Assembly (NCBI RefSeq): GCF_000001735.4
Contig: NC_003074.8
Span: 15,569,261 to 15,633,260, forward strand
Direction of reading: 5' to 3'
Source: Arabidopsis thaliana
Taxonomy: Eukaryota; Streptophyta; Magnoliopsida; Brassicales; Brassicaceae
Length of the DNA stretch: 64,000 nt
Shown here: piece by piece, positions 21,651 through 32,683 of the stretch
How the letters are laid out: each line of letters starts with the position of its first letter
Numbering within the stretch: position 1 is the first letter of the stretch
Program-made: the position numbers and the translations under genes
The notes under the pieces: model-generated
The model's database searches: none
What the model was told of the DNA's origin: nothing
Seen by the model: the letters and a program-made list of their open reading frames with translations, nothing else

Positions 21651-21981
21651 TCTTCCCACCAAAACCCTAACTCGTTGGATTGAGTAATCTTGGGAGGAGA
21701 CTTGTCGTTGAGATAACAATGAACAATTTCAGATGCAGAAGAGTAGCCTGAGAAGAGAAAGAGTAAACAACGTAGGAGTTCTCGTCCGGAGAAGTTACGA
21801 AAACGACCATGTTGGCTCCGGAGAGAAGACATAGATCAGCCGCTTTGGAGAAGAGAGTTAGACGGCGTTTGCTGCAAGCTATGGATCGTTGTTCTTTTGT
21901 GAACCGCTTCTCAATTTCAATCTTTCTCTTTGTTCCTCTCTTCCTCCTCGTGCATGTCTCTGATACGTTAGACGACAGCAT
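21651..21981 (-). pseudogene. Type I MADS-box gene, 5' part with the MADS domain
   Basis: Starts at ATG 21981-21979. The MADS DNA-binding domain is KRKIEIEKRFTKEQRSIACS, KRRLTLFSKAADLCLLSGAN and MVVFVTSPDENSYVVYSF (roughly residues 16-75). KRRLxLFxKAxDLC is the conserved recognition-helix region, so a dimeric DNA-binding transcription factor in the nucleus is indicated. In a CT-rich run near 21745-21755 one base appears missing; the text then continues one frame over as GYSSASEIVHCYLNDKSPPK and GFWWED, which leads directly into the part at 1180-1879. With the insertions and this shift the gene is dead. Family recognition is firm, M-alpha assignment is inference. Confidence 0.88.
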
Positions 21982-22075
21982 TCTTAGGATTTTTTTTTTC
22001 TACAGAGAAAATAAGAGAGAATAGAATCGTTAAGAGATAGAGAGAGAGAGAGTGAAAAAAGAGTAGTAGAAGCGA

Positions 22076-22092
22076 GGAACCACTTTTATAGG
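22076..22092 (-). promoter_or_regulatory. TATA box of the MADS-box gene
   Basis: On the minus strand CCTATAAAAGTGG lies about 100 bp upstream of the ATG at 21981, preceded by a GA/CT repeat leader (22033-22055). Position and direction fit a core promoter. Confidence 0.55.
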
Positions 22093-22403
22093 ATTTGATA
22101 CCCTAATGTATTTTCCTTTTTTACTTACTATATAAATTTATGAAATTTTTTTTACTTCTACTGAATTTTTTATTTTATTTTTGTCAACATGTACTGAAAT
22201 TCATTTAAAATGTACATCTATCATGGTCCAATACCACATAATGCGGTAATGAGACAACAATCATCTTCAGGATCTAATGCTAGTCTACCAAGGGAACATG
22301 AATTTCTATAATTCTATCAAGGGATGCAAGGAGATTTGAAAATAGAAAACCTGCAAGGAGATTTGAAACTGGTGGGTCATCAAGAAATATGGATATAGGA
22401 GAA
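22093..22403. other. Intergenic, MADS-box promoter side
   Basis: AT-rich DNA between the MADS promoter and the copia element. A 16-bp word GCAAGGAGATTTGAAA occurs twice (22327 and 22351). Joined to the other side of the copia insertion it reads to GTAAGTG (31571), so an old transposon-derived exon is possible, but I cannot identify it. Confidence 0.4.
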
Positions 22404-22408
22404 TCTTC

Positions 22409-22917
22409 TGAAGATATATAGATGTTTGAGCACAAGGCGACTCTGTGAAGCACATGAAAGAGGTGTGCGCGGGAAGCAGCGAGACTCAAATGATGATGAT
22501 GTGGCGAGCTGCGTTTGGTTGCTGGAGTTACTAGAACGTGATGAACAAGTCATTCAAGATATAAGCAAATCATGGAAAGAAGATTTGAAGATATCTTAGA
22601 ATTAGGAAATAGGTTAATGACGCTTGTGTCGTTACCTATATAATCGGAAGCTAGACTTTAGGTTTAGGTAGCCGTCTTATCTCACAAGATTTGTGAATCT
22701 CAAGATCTAAGCTAGAAGCTATTAGGGTTCTTGGTGAGTGAACAAAGAGGGATACATAACTGTTGATGTGTTGTGAGTTGGATAGATTAGGAATTGGTCA
22801 GTAACAGGTTGTGTTAACTTGTGTAAAACTGATTAAACAGATCTATAAGATTGTTTAAGTGATTTTTAATAAAGAGAAGAAGTTCTTTTCAACCTATCGA
22901 TATCTCTATTATTCTCA
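22409..22917 (+). repeat. 5' LTR of the SIRE-type element
   Basis: 509 bp. Contains ACCTATATAATCGG (TATA-like) at about 22636-22650, the likely start of transcription of the element. Confidence 0.93.
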
Positions 22918-22985
22918 TTTGGTATCAGAGCAGGAAACCGACCTGAGTAAACACTCAATACATGTTGAGATCCTGCTGATTAAGG

Positions 22986-24600
22986 ATGTCGAAGTCTGAA
23001 CTCATGCGACCTGTACCTCTCGATCACAGAGGGTATGGGTACTGGAAAACACGGATGATACAGCTAATCAGAGGACAAGGAGAAGATGCTTGGACTGCTG
23101 TAGAAGATGGCTGGGAACCTCCTTTCAGCAAAGGCAAATTGGACTGAAGAAGAGAAGAATCTGTCTAAATTTAATGCTAGAGCTATAAAATGCTATTTAC
23201 TACTGTCTAGATGACAACGAGTTTAATCTTGTCTCAGGGTGTGAATCAGCTAAGTAGATGTGGGATACCTTGCAGAAACTGAATGAAGGAGATGTTAGTG
23301 TAAAACGAACCAGATTGGATCAGCTGGCTACAGATTTTGAGAACATGATGGATCCTTCAGAAAAAGTTATTGAATTCAGTGATAAACTGAGTAAGATTGC
23401 CAATGAAGCTAAAACTCTGGGAAAAACCTACAAGGAAAAGAAGTTGGTGAAGAAACTTCTCAGATGCCTACCACAGAAGTATGCTGCACACAAAGCTATC
23501 ATGAGAGTCTCGGGCAATACAAATACTCTCAAATATGAAGCATTGGTTGGAATTCTGAAGTCTGAAGAAATGGAAGCTGCTGAAGATCAATGAAACCTGA
23601 ACAAAGGGATAGCGTTTAAGGCTGAAAAAGAAAAAGTTCCTGATCCGCTGCAGGAAATCAAAGATGATCTATTCCTTATGGCTAGAAATTTTGGAAAAGC
23701 TCTGAAGCGCGTTGAAAGAGGCAGAACCAGAGACAGTCGTGATGCAAGAGAATCCAGTCGTTGGAACAGAAGTGATACAGAAAAATCAGGCAGCAGGCCT
23801 GTGAAGAACGAGAATTCTGGTAAAAGGCGCGATGTGAAATGTCATGAGTGTGGTGGTATGGGACACACAAAACCAGAATGTCCTGTCACAAAACGCAAGG
23901 ATATGAAGTGCTATGAGTGTGATGTGATTGGTCATATCAAAGCTGAGTGTCCAAGTATTCAGAAAAGCAAAGAAAAAACTTTTCTGAGTTTCAGTGACTC
24001 TGAGTCAGACAGTGAGGATAAGACAGGTGGTATGCTGAACTTTGTTGCTTTCAGTGCAAAGGATGACAATGAATCGAGCAGTGAGGATTCTGAGTCAGAC
24101 AACGATGAGACACAGATTACAAGTGAGAGCTATCGCATCTTGTATGACAGCTGGTTACTGCTGAGCAAGGACAAGCTGAGACTTACAAAGGAGAATCTGC
24201 AGTTGTCAGCAAAACTAGATCTCTTGGAGGAAGAAATAAAGGAAGAAGCTATTGGTGAAAAGCTTCCATTGCCTGATAAACAGATAATAGAAAGAAAGAT
24301 GAATTGTCTCCAGCAGAGTCTGAGTCAAGAAAAGGAGAAATCTCTTTTGCTAGAAAGAGAACTGAGTGAGAATCACAAGAAGATCAGAATGCTGAACAAT
24401 GGGGGTTAGAATCTTGATGAAATTCTGTCTATGGGAATAGTTGGATCTGATCACAGAGGATTAGGTTATCAACCTTCTGTGTCCTAGACGCCTCTTGATA
24501 GACCTAAGACCATGAACTTTGTAAAGAGTACAACGAATCATGAAGAGGAAGATAGTAAACTCAAGTCAGCTCTACAGAACACAGTCAAGTAAGAGCATAA
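22986..24600 (+). pseudogene. SIRE-type gag with CCHC knuckles
   Basis: Begins at ATG 22986 (MSKSELMRPVPLDHRGYGYW), with a stop near 23146. The UBN2-type capsid region is open at 23258-23593 (MWDTLQKLNEGDVSVKRTRL, KKLVKKLLRCLPQKYAAHK). Then 23678-24409 gives an R/S-rich stretch, two knuckles (CHECGGMGHTKPEC at about 23841-23882 and CYECDVIGHIKAEC at about 23910-23951), an S/E/D-rich tail and a coiled coil. Stops at 23591, 24407 and near 24485 break it. A third knuckle, CYHCGKTGHIRSFC, lies in the next ORF. Confidence 0.87.
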
Positions 24601-24616
24601 ACCGATCAAGCAAAAA

Positions 24617-26026
24617 ATGACTCCCAAGGCTTCAGTATCGCATCAGAAGACTAGTTACAGAAAGGTGTGGACCAAGTCCAGACGAGGTCGAAGGGTGTTT
24701 GACTGTTATCACTGTGGAAAGACTGGACACATCAGAAGTTTCTGTTACAAGTTCAAAGACAAGGTCAAACAACTCTGGCAAGCTCGAAAGTGCTTTATAG
24801 AGCCTTTGAAGTTTGGCAAAGTATGGGTTAATAAACTGGATCTGTACAGCAAGTCACAGGAGCATGATGAGGAAAAATACAACAGAGTTGTAGATGAATC
24901 TGAGGAAATCAACCTGATCTGCAACGCCTCATTGATGCAATTAGATGAATCAGCTGAAGATGAATCTGAGGAAATCAACTTGACCTGCAACGTTTCAATT
25001 ATGAAACTAGATGAATCAGATGAGGACGAGCCTGTAGTAGCAAAGGTGGCCTACACATCTACAGATGGATCAGCAAGCAATCCTTGGTATTTCGATAGTG
25101 GATGCTCCAGACATATGACAGGTAACCCAGGTGTTCTTTCAACTTATACTGAAGAAGCTTGTGGAAAAGTAACATTTGGGGATGGTGGTAAAGGACATAT
25201 CAAAGGCAAAGGGAATATCGAGTGTGTTGATAAACCACCATTGGCAAATGTTTTATTATGTTGAGGGACTAAAGGCTAACTTGATTAGCATAAGTCAGCT
25301 GTGTGATGATGGCCTGAAGGTGACGTTCACAAAAACTGATTGTCAAGCTATGGACGAGAATAAAAATGCAGTGTTGTCTGGGTTACGTTCAGGAAACAAT
25401 TGCTACATGTGGACGACATCAGATACCTGTTTGTCTGCAACTATCTCAGATCTGGAGTTGTGGCACAAGAGACTCGGGCATATGGATGTTCAAAGCCTGG
25501 TCAAAATTGTGAATGCTAGAGTGTTCGTGGTGTTCCAAAATTAGGAGATAAGCTGGATTATTTGTGTGGTGCCTGCAACAAGGGGAAGCAGATCAAGGTT
25601 AATCATAAAAAGGGTTCTGAAATTGGTTCGAAGAAGATACTTGAGCTAATTCACATGGATCTTATGGGTCCAGTTCAGGTGGAAAACATAAATGGGAAGA
25701 AGTACATTTTTGTATTAGTAGATGATTTCTCAAGGTATACATGGGTTCGCTTCTTACGAGAAAAGTATGAAGCAGTAGAGAGTTTCAAGATTCTTGCTCT
25801 GCAACTTCAGAATGAGAAAGGGAACATTGTTCAAATCAGAAGTGACCATGGAGGGGAATTTCAGAATGAGACTTTTGAGAAGTTTTGTCAGTCTCAAGGT
25901 ATCAGACATCAATACTCAGCGTTAAGGACACCACAACAGAATGGAGTTATAGAAAGGAAAAATAGAACACTACAAGAGATGGCCAGAGCCATGATACACA
26001 GAAATGATATGTATGAAGGTTTCTGA
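24617..26026 (+). pseudogene. SIRE-type third knuckle, protease, pre-integrase and integrase
   Basis: 24617-25264 contains CYHCGKTGHIRSFC, a twice-repeated acidic unit (ESEEINLxCNxSxMxLDES, about 24898-25020) and the protease start NPWYFDSGCSRHMTG (D-S-G active site, about 25090). A frameshift near 25240 leads to 25176-25544, the pre-integrase domain with LELWHKRLGHM. The integrase in 25562-26026 has CGACNKGK, HMDLMGPVQVENINGKKYIF, RSDHGGEFQNETFEKFC and TPQQNGVIERKNRTLQEMAR, so all three catalytic acidic residues are present. It ends at a TGA (26024-26026) and the frame continues beyond. Confidence 0.88.
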
Positions 26027-26578
26027 GCAGAAGCTGTCAGCAGAGCATGTCACATCATCAACAAGGTTTATGTAAAACCTGGAACAAAGACCACCCCATA
26101 TGAAATCTGGAAAGGAAAAAGCCATAATTTAAGTCATTTTAGGGTTTTTGGTTGTGTGTGCTATATTCTTAATGACAAGGAGCAGCTACGGAAGTTTGCG
26201 TCTAGAAGTGGTTAAGGTATCTTCTTAGGCTACTCCACAAACAGCTCAGCATACAGAGTTTACAACAAGAGAACCAAGACCATCAGTGATTCAGTAAATG
26301 TTGTGTTTGACGACAAAGCCAGATTTGTATTACCTCCTGTGTCAGACGAACGACCAGTAAAAGCTGCATCCAAACCAATTGAAACACCTGTTGCACCAGT
26401 AGCTGAGGAAACAGAAAACGAACAACCTGATGATCAAAAGGAATCTGTGGAATCTCAGTCACCTGTGGTGACAGCTGCAGCCAAGAAGCTAATTGTTCCT
26501 AAAAATCACAAAGTTGGTGATGTCATAGGTGATCTGAACACAAAAACAACAAGAGGGGTTTAGATTGATTTTCATGAG
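26027..26578 (+). pseudogene. SIRE-type integrase C-terminus and linker
   Basis: Readable after the TGA as AEAVSRACHIINKVYVKPGT, HFRVFGCVCYILNDK, a stop near 26213, then GIFLGYSTNSSAYRVYNKRT and an acidic linker (26303-26563). These are the copia 'FGC..Y' and 'GIFLGYS' blocks. A stop at 26561-26563 ends it. Confidence 0.82.
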
Positions 26579-28131
26579 ATGCTGCAGTATTCGTGTTTTG
26601 TGTCTATGATTGAACCTGCAACAATTGTAGATGCGTTGGAAGATGAATTCTGGTATTGTGCTTGCACAGAAGAGTTGAATCAGTTCTCCAGAAATGATGT
26701 CTGGGATCTGGTCCCTCGACCAGCACATGTAAATGTTGTTGGCATAAAGTGGATCTTTAAAAACAAGATTGATGAATCTGGAAATGTGGTTCGCAACAAA
26801 GCCCGGCTGGTAGCTCAGGGTTACTCTCAGGCTGAAGGAGTGGATTTCGATGAGACTTTTGCTCCTGTTGCAAGGCTTGAGTCTATCCGTCTACTTCTGG
26901 GAATTGCAGGTATACTGAAAATCAAGCTGCATCAGATGGATGTCAAGAGTGCATTCTTGAATGGCTTCCTTCAGGAAGAAGTCTATGTAGCACAGCCAAA
27001 AGGATTTGAAGATCCTCACTTTCCTGAACACGTTTACAAACTAAAAAAAGCTCTCTATGATTTGAAACAGGCACCTCGCGCTAGGTATGAGAGACTAGCT
27101 CAGTTTCTGTTGGATGACAATTTTCAGAGGGGAAATGTCGATAAAACCTTGTTCATAAATAGAACAGGAGCACACATTCTGATCGTTCAGATGTATGTTG
27201 ACGATATTGTTTTTGGCAGTACTGATCCAAAGCTGGTGAACAAGTTTGTCAAGACAATGACTGAGGAGTTTGAAATGAGCATGGTAGGAGAATTGAATTA
27301 TTTCCTTGGACTTCAGATTACTCAATCCAGCACTGGTATTTTCATCTCTCAGAGTACTTATGCAAAGAATCTCATCAAACGTTTTGACATGCAAACCTGC
27401 AAGACAGCATACACTCCCATGAGTAAAGCGTCAAAGTTATCAAAGGATGAAGGAGGTCATGCTGTTGATCAGAAACTCAACAGATCAATGATTGGAAGTC
27501 TTATGTATCTTACAGCAAGCCGTCCAGATCTCTGTCACAGCGTGTGTCTGTGTGCTCACTATCAAGCCAATCCTAAAGTTTCGCATATGAATGCTGTTAA
27601 ACGTATCATCAAATACGTGAAAGGTACAATTGAATATGGTTTGTCTTATACTATACTAATGATAATCTTGCAGGCTACTGTGATGCAGATTGGTCAGGCT
27701 GTATTGATGACAAACGTAGCACATCAGGAGGATGTTTCTTTCTGGGGAATAATTTGATTTCATGGCATAGCAAGAAGCAGAATTGTGTTTCCTTATCATC
27801 CACTCAAGCTGAATACATTGGCATGGGCAGTTGTTGCACTCAGTTACTGTGGATGAAACAGATGCTTGCAGATTATGGTATGACTTCTGAAATTCTCATA
27901 ATACACTGTGATAATACTGGGGCTATTGATATCACAAAAAATCATGTGCATCACACTCGCACGAAGCACATAGAAATCAGACATCATTTCATTAGAGAAC
28001 TTGTAGAAGGGAAACTTGTTGAAATTCATTACATTGATACTGAGAAGCAGTTGGCTGATATTTTCACTAAACCACTTGATATTAATACTTTCTCAAATTT
28101 GCAAATGGCACTTGGCATTTGTGAACACTGA
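26579..28131 (+). pseudogene. SIRE-type reverse transcriptase and RNase H
   Basis: 26579-27757 has the copia RT blocks [73 protein letters not shown] and the catalytic [10 protein letters not shown] (about 27193). Near 27655-27760 the frame shifts; the lost text would be [20 protein letters not shown], whose first D is an RNase H catalytic residue. RNase H continues in 27754-28131: SLSSTQAEYIGMGSCCTQLL, HCDNTGAIDITKN, TKHIEIRHHFIREL and KQLADIFTKPLD, then stop. Confidence 0.9.
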
Positions 28132-29057
28132 CCTGGTTTGGTTTTTAAGGGAGTGTTGTAACAGGATCCCTGCACAGGAGTACATTTATTTTTTGTGTTT
28201 CGTTTCCTTGTACATAACAAGCAAAACCTCCTATTGGCAACTTCATTCAGGCAAAGAGCTGCTCATCATGCTTTTCTTCAGAGATGTTCAACAGAGACAG
28301 CCTGACTTGTACAAAAAGAAAAAAAGAAAAAAAAAAGTTGTTTTGAGAAATTCCTTTTCTCGCTGTGATAATGATTGAACCTCTCCTGTTACTCCTAAGT
28401 GGTCAGAAAGTTGTTTTGAGAATGTCTCTGAGTCGAGTATGCGGATGTGTAGACTAATCTGAGTGAAAAAGTGTGTGCAAACTATCCGACCGAGAAATAG
28501 CTACCTCACTGAGAAAAGAAGCAGTGGGTGTGAAAGCTCCTCAACTGAGAAATAGCTGCCTCACTGAGCTGTATGGTTGATCATGTTTTTCCTCTGTTAC
28601 TTCAGGCTGGCTCTTGTGTACATCATGCTGCTTCAGGAACTTTTAAGCTTAAAGGTATGACGTGTCTCCTCATCTGCTAAATGGCAATCTAATGAACTTA
28701 ATTTTCTATATGCTGCTTCTTGTTAAAGCTGTTTTTGGATGTTAGACATGGTAACTTCGTGTTCTCTGATGGCTTTTCACAAATGTCTGGTAGTGCTGTG
28801 CTAGACAGAAAAAATGTGTATTGCACAGGATAAATGTGTATTGCACAAGAAAAATTTCAAAATCGATTGTGTCAAAAACAAAATTTTAAAATTTTTTCCG
28901 TCTACTAATCAATTTCTAGACTGTTTTTGACTAAGCATTTCAGGGTTGGCCCAGAATAAAGCAGATCCGGTTTTGGAAGCTGAAACGTTCCCGCTTATAT
29001 TCATAGTGTTTCATCGTATTGCTCTCACAAACCCTAGATCGATTTTGTTTTTCTCTC
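28132..29057 (+). other. Spacer between pol and the extra ORF of the SIRE-type element
   Basis: Non-coding. Holds an A-rich/AAGAAAAAA tract (28313-28338) and a direct repeat containing GAGAAATAGCT.CCTCACTGAG (about 28491 and 28544). A second internal promoter or splice site for the extra ORF is expected in this position in the lineage, but I see no firm signal. Confidence 0.5.
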
Positions 29058-30753
29058 ATGTCCAAAGACAAAGTCTCTTCTCCCACCGCCGATCTCATCC
29101 CGCAGCTTGCTGCTACACTCGTCGCTGCTCTTGGCGCTCAATGCTACCGCCTCACACTACCGCCGTCTCCTCCGCCCAGAATCCTGACGCCGCAAGTGCC
29201 ACCTTCGTCTGCTACCATGGCTTCCTCCTTCAATCCTACCCGAATCCTTGACCATCGCGCGAGCTCTCACCGGAATCGTCGTGGGGCTTTTCCGGCTAGC
29301 AAACGTCGCCGTCTGGTCGATGAGCCCATCGATTACCCGGATCTCTCCAACCCGGCTTACCAGGTTCTCTCCACTCCGCTTTTCGCCTCTGGAATTGGGT
29401 CGATTCGCGAGCTTCTGTCGTCCTCTCCTCCGCCGACGACGTCTTCTCAGCCTCCGTCTGTCTCGATTCCACCACCGTCCGCTCCACCGCTCGTTCTCAG
29501 CGATTCTAAGGATGCCGAACCCGCTGGTCTCACCAATCCGTCTGCTCCTCCGTCCCCGTTGGCTCCCAAAAACATCACTCCGGTTGCTTCACCGGTCGCA
29601 GACGTCCCGATGCCTGATCCTCTGATTTCGCCCACCGCTGAGACTGCAGAGGGTGCTAGTGTGCCAGATGCGGCTGTCTCTTATGCTGCTCGTGCTGCAG
29701 CTCATCGTCAGGTTTTTGCCGAGAGAGATGAACTGGATAGAACTCTTCGTCGCCCTTTGGTGCCGCCACACACCAAGCGTTTTTTGTCTGCCGCTGCTGC
29801 TGAAAGGTACAAACACATCGCTAAACGCGATTTCATATTCCAGAAAACTCTGCCCTTAGATCCTGAGGTCCTGACCGCCACCAAGTATTTTCTGGAACAC
29901 TCGGGTATGGCTCAGACTGTCGTTGCGGTGGAACAGTTTGTCCCAGAAGTTGTTCGTGAATTCTATGCGAATCTGCCAGAGATGGAATATCGAGAATGTG
30001 GTCTTGATCTGGTGTATGTTCGGGGCAAGATGTATGAGTTCTCGCCTGCTCTTATCAATCACATGTTCTCGATTGATGACTCCGCTTTAGATCCAGAGGC
30101 TCCGGTTACCCTCTCTACAGCTTCTCGTGATGATCTTGCTCTCATGATGACAGGTGGGACTACACGACGTTGGCTCCGCTTGCAACCTGCTGATCATCTA
30201 GATACCATGAAGATGCTGCACAAGGTTTGCTGTGGAAATTGGTTTCCAACGACCAATACCAGCACTCTTCGGGTTGACCGTCTCCGGTTGATTGACATGG
30301 GGACTCATGGTAAGAGTTTCAACCTGGGCAAATTGGTGGTAACTCATACCATGAGTTTGGCACGTTTGGGACCCCTTTCTTCACATCGTCTGGCTTACCC
30401 AAATCTGATCTACCAGCTGCTCACCTTTCAGCGTGATGTGCGCTCTCGTCCTCGTGATACTCTCTCTGACGAACCGGGTGTCTTTGTCAACGATCCGCCA
30501 CCCACGCAGCCTACCCAAGCACCACCTCCGATGGGTCATAAACTCCTTCTTGAAGACATTAATGATCTTCTTGAGATAGGGAAGCGCATACGACGTCGCT
30601 TGACAGGTAAGTTGTTTTCTTGCTTCATGTGGTGCTTTGCTTATTGTGTTCTTGCCTTGTGTTTTCTGGAATTTTGATGTTGTGGCTCCTGTAGTTGAGG
30701 AAGAACCTAGGAAGAGGAAGAGGAAGAATTTGATCCTGGCTGAGTTACTATAG
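29058..30753 (+). CDS. Envelope-position ORF of the SIRE-type element (putative plant transposon protein), two exons
   Basis: ATG 29058 opens MSKDKVSSPTADLIPQLAAT. Exon 1 is 29058-30606, intron 30607-30694 (GTAAGT...CTGTAG), exon 2 30695-30753, giving 535 residues in phase; without splicing it would end at 30677. The first third is P/S-rich. The middle has the domain of plant 'putative transposon proteins' (FYANLPEMEYRECGLDLVYV, GKMYEFSPALINHMF, NWFPTTNTSTLRVDRL). Exon 2 adds EEEPRKRKRKNLILAELL with a basic cluster like a nuclear signal. No signal peptide or clear membrane anchor is visible, so calling it an envelope protein would rest on position only. It is the only intact long frame in the element; being in an otherwise dead copy, its expression is doubtful. 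Confidence 0.72.
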
Positions 30754-31053
30754 CTTGGGGTCTAGTAATAAGGGGAGGAAATGTGTAGTGTAGCTTTTGT
30801 TTTTTGTTTTTGTGTGCACTACTAAAACTCTGTGTTTGTCCCCTTTGTTTCTTCGGGTGGTGTGTCTGCTTGCACCTTATTCCGTGATTTGAGTTTTGGT
30901 TCTTGAATCTTTATGCTAATGGATGTTGTTTTTCAGAATTCTTGTGATGTTGGGATATATGTTGTCTTTGTGTTCTTGTGTTTTTTTGTTGGACTAATCA
31001 TGACAGGATCCATTGGAGCTTGAGTTGTCACATTCAAGTAAAAAGGGGGAGAA

Positions 31054-31561
31054 TGAAGATATATAGATGTTTGAGCACAAGGCGACTCTGTGAAGCACAT
31101 GAAGGAGCTGTATGCGGGAAGCAGCGAGACTCAAATGATGATGACGTGGCGAGCTGCGTTTGGTTGCTGGAGTTTCCAGAACGTGATGAACAAGTCATTC
31201 AAGATATAAGCAAATCATGGAAAGAAGATTTGAAGATATCTTAGAATTAGGAAATAGGTTAATGACGCTTGTGTCGTTACCTATATAATCGGAAGCTAGA
31301 CTTTAGGTTAGGTAGCCGTCTTATCTCACAAGCTTTGTGAATCTCAAGATCTAAGCTAGAAGCTATTAGGGTTCTTGGTGAGTGAACAAAGAGGGATACA
31401 TAGCTGTTGCTGTGTTGTGAGTTGGGTAGATTAGGAATTGGTCAGTAACAGGTTGTGTTAACCTGTGTAAAACTGATTAAACAGATCTGTAAGATTGTTT
31501 AAGTGATTTCTAATAAAGAAAAGAAGCTCTTTTCAACCTATCGATATCTCTATTATTCTCA
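31054..31561 (+). repeat. 3' LTR of the SIRE-type element
   Basis: 508 bp, pairs with 22409-22917. Confidence 0.93.
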
Positions 31562-31566
31562 TCTTC

Positions 31567-32560
31567 AAAACGTAAGTGTTTTATTATATTATTATTCGTT
31601 TATTATTACTTTAAATTTTATTTCTAGTATTGTTTTTCATGGTTATTGCAATTAACTATTTTCTATAGTTTGTATGTTCACATGATGTAGAAAAAAAAAG
31701 AACTTGTACTCTTAAAAATATAAAAAGAGATTTTTTTTAATTCTTTTGAAGTTGTTTAATTTATCCAAAGTAAATTTTATAGTAAGGATAACTTGTCATT
31801 TCATAAAATAAATATACTTTTAATTTTTATTTAAATGTTATTTCATACACATGAGTTTTATTACTTATACATAAGAGATTGATGTATGATTTTTTAAAGG
31901 TTATTTATTAAATAAAATGATATAATATTGTTCTTTGTTTATGTATTTGTAATTTTAGGTAAACTCTTGTTTTATTTGTTTGATGATTTTTTGTAATTTT
32001 ATTAAATATCTTTATCTTGAAATTATTGAAACATTAACACCCGAGATTCTTTCAAACTTTGATATAGCTGATTAATTTGGTTGTAGGAAAGTTACAATAT
32101 TAACAGTTTGATTCATTTATTTGAAAGTTAAACTTTTGGAAAGTTATAATATTAACATCTTGATTTACTCGAGATTGTTGCATTGATTCATTCAACCAAT
32201 TTGATTATAGGTGTGTGATATTTTGAAGGATCCGAAAAACAGAAAATAGATCAAATATCCGAATTAAAAACCGGGTCAATAAAAAAAACAATCCGATTAA
32301 ATTCCTTAAAATGTACTTAAAAATTGTTAAGTAGATAGAAGGGAGCTTTCAATTTCTTCTATCCACTTTAACATTGTTCTTCTACACAAATGTCTACTCA
32401 AGAACGTAACAAAAACCACAACAAAAAATTAAATAAACATTTTCATCAAGATCATCAACACAAACCGGATTAGAGATAACCTTAACCGGGTTTATTTTAG
32501 ACTCGCAACCAAACAATCTCTCTACTTATTGGGGTTTTCCTTAAGACAATGACAATTATA
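31567..32560. other. AT-rich intergenic region upstream of the BPM6-like gene
   Basis: Very AT-rich to about 32220. A short direct repeat (GAAAGTTA.AATATTAACA.TTTGATT) occurs at about 32086 and 32137. The last 300 bp should hold the BPM6-like promoter. No gene seen. Confidence 0.5.
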
Positions 32561-32653
32561 CCCTCTTCATCAATCATCATCAATTTTCGTCTTCCCGTTT
32601 CTTCTTTGTTTGAATTTCCCCCAAATTGGGAATCCAAAACCCTAGAAATCTCC

Positions 32654-32677
32654 ATGAGAGAATTCTTCTCCATCTGA
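32654..32677 (+). promoter_or_regulatory. Short upstream ORF in the BPM6-like leader
   Basis: ATG-AGA-GAA-TTC-TTC-TCC-ATC-TGA, seven codons, ends six bases before the main ATG at 32684. If the transcript starts upstream, ribosomes meet it first and it could lower translation of the main frame. Inference from sequence only. Confidence 0.5.
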
Positions 32678-32683
32678 ATCCAA

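Larger units (their letters stand above)
22409..31561 (+). mobile_element. SIRE-type Ty1/copia element with envelope-position ORF
   Basis: LTRs 22409-22917 and 31054-31561 (TGAAG...TCTCA) with target duplication TCTTC at 22404-22408 and 31562-31566. The primer-binding site TGGTATCAGAGC (22920-22931) matches the 3' end of initiator methionine tRNA. The polypurine tract AAAAAGGGGGAGAA ends at 31053. Order is gag with zinc knuckles, protease, integrase, RT, RNase H, a 900-bp spacer and a 535-codon extra ORF, which is the layout of the SIRE/Maximus lineage (Endovir in Arabidopsis). LTRs differ at about 17 of 509 positions. Gag and pol carry several stops and shifts. Confidence 0.94.

Noticed and set aside
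21232-21687. A 151-codon plus-strand ORF as a stand-alone membrane protein gene
   Set aside because: It begins in what reads as an intron and runs into hAT subterminal repeats; it is a captured fragment, not a gene.
22404-31566. Reading the plus-strand ORFs 29019-30677 as a host proline-rich gene
   Set aside because: It lies inside a retrotransposon bounded by matching LTRs and a TCTTC duplication, in the place where SIRE-type elements carry their extra ORF.
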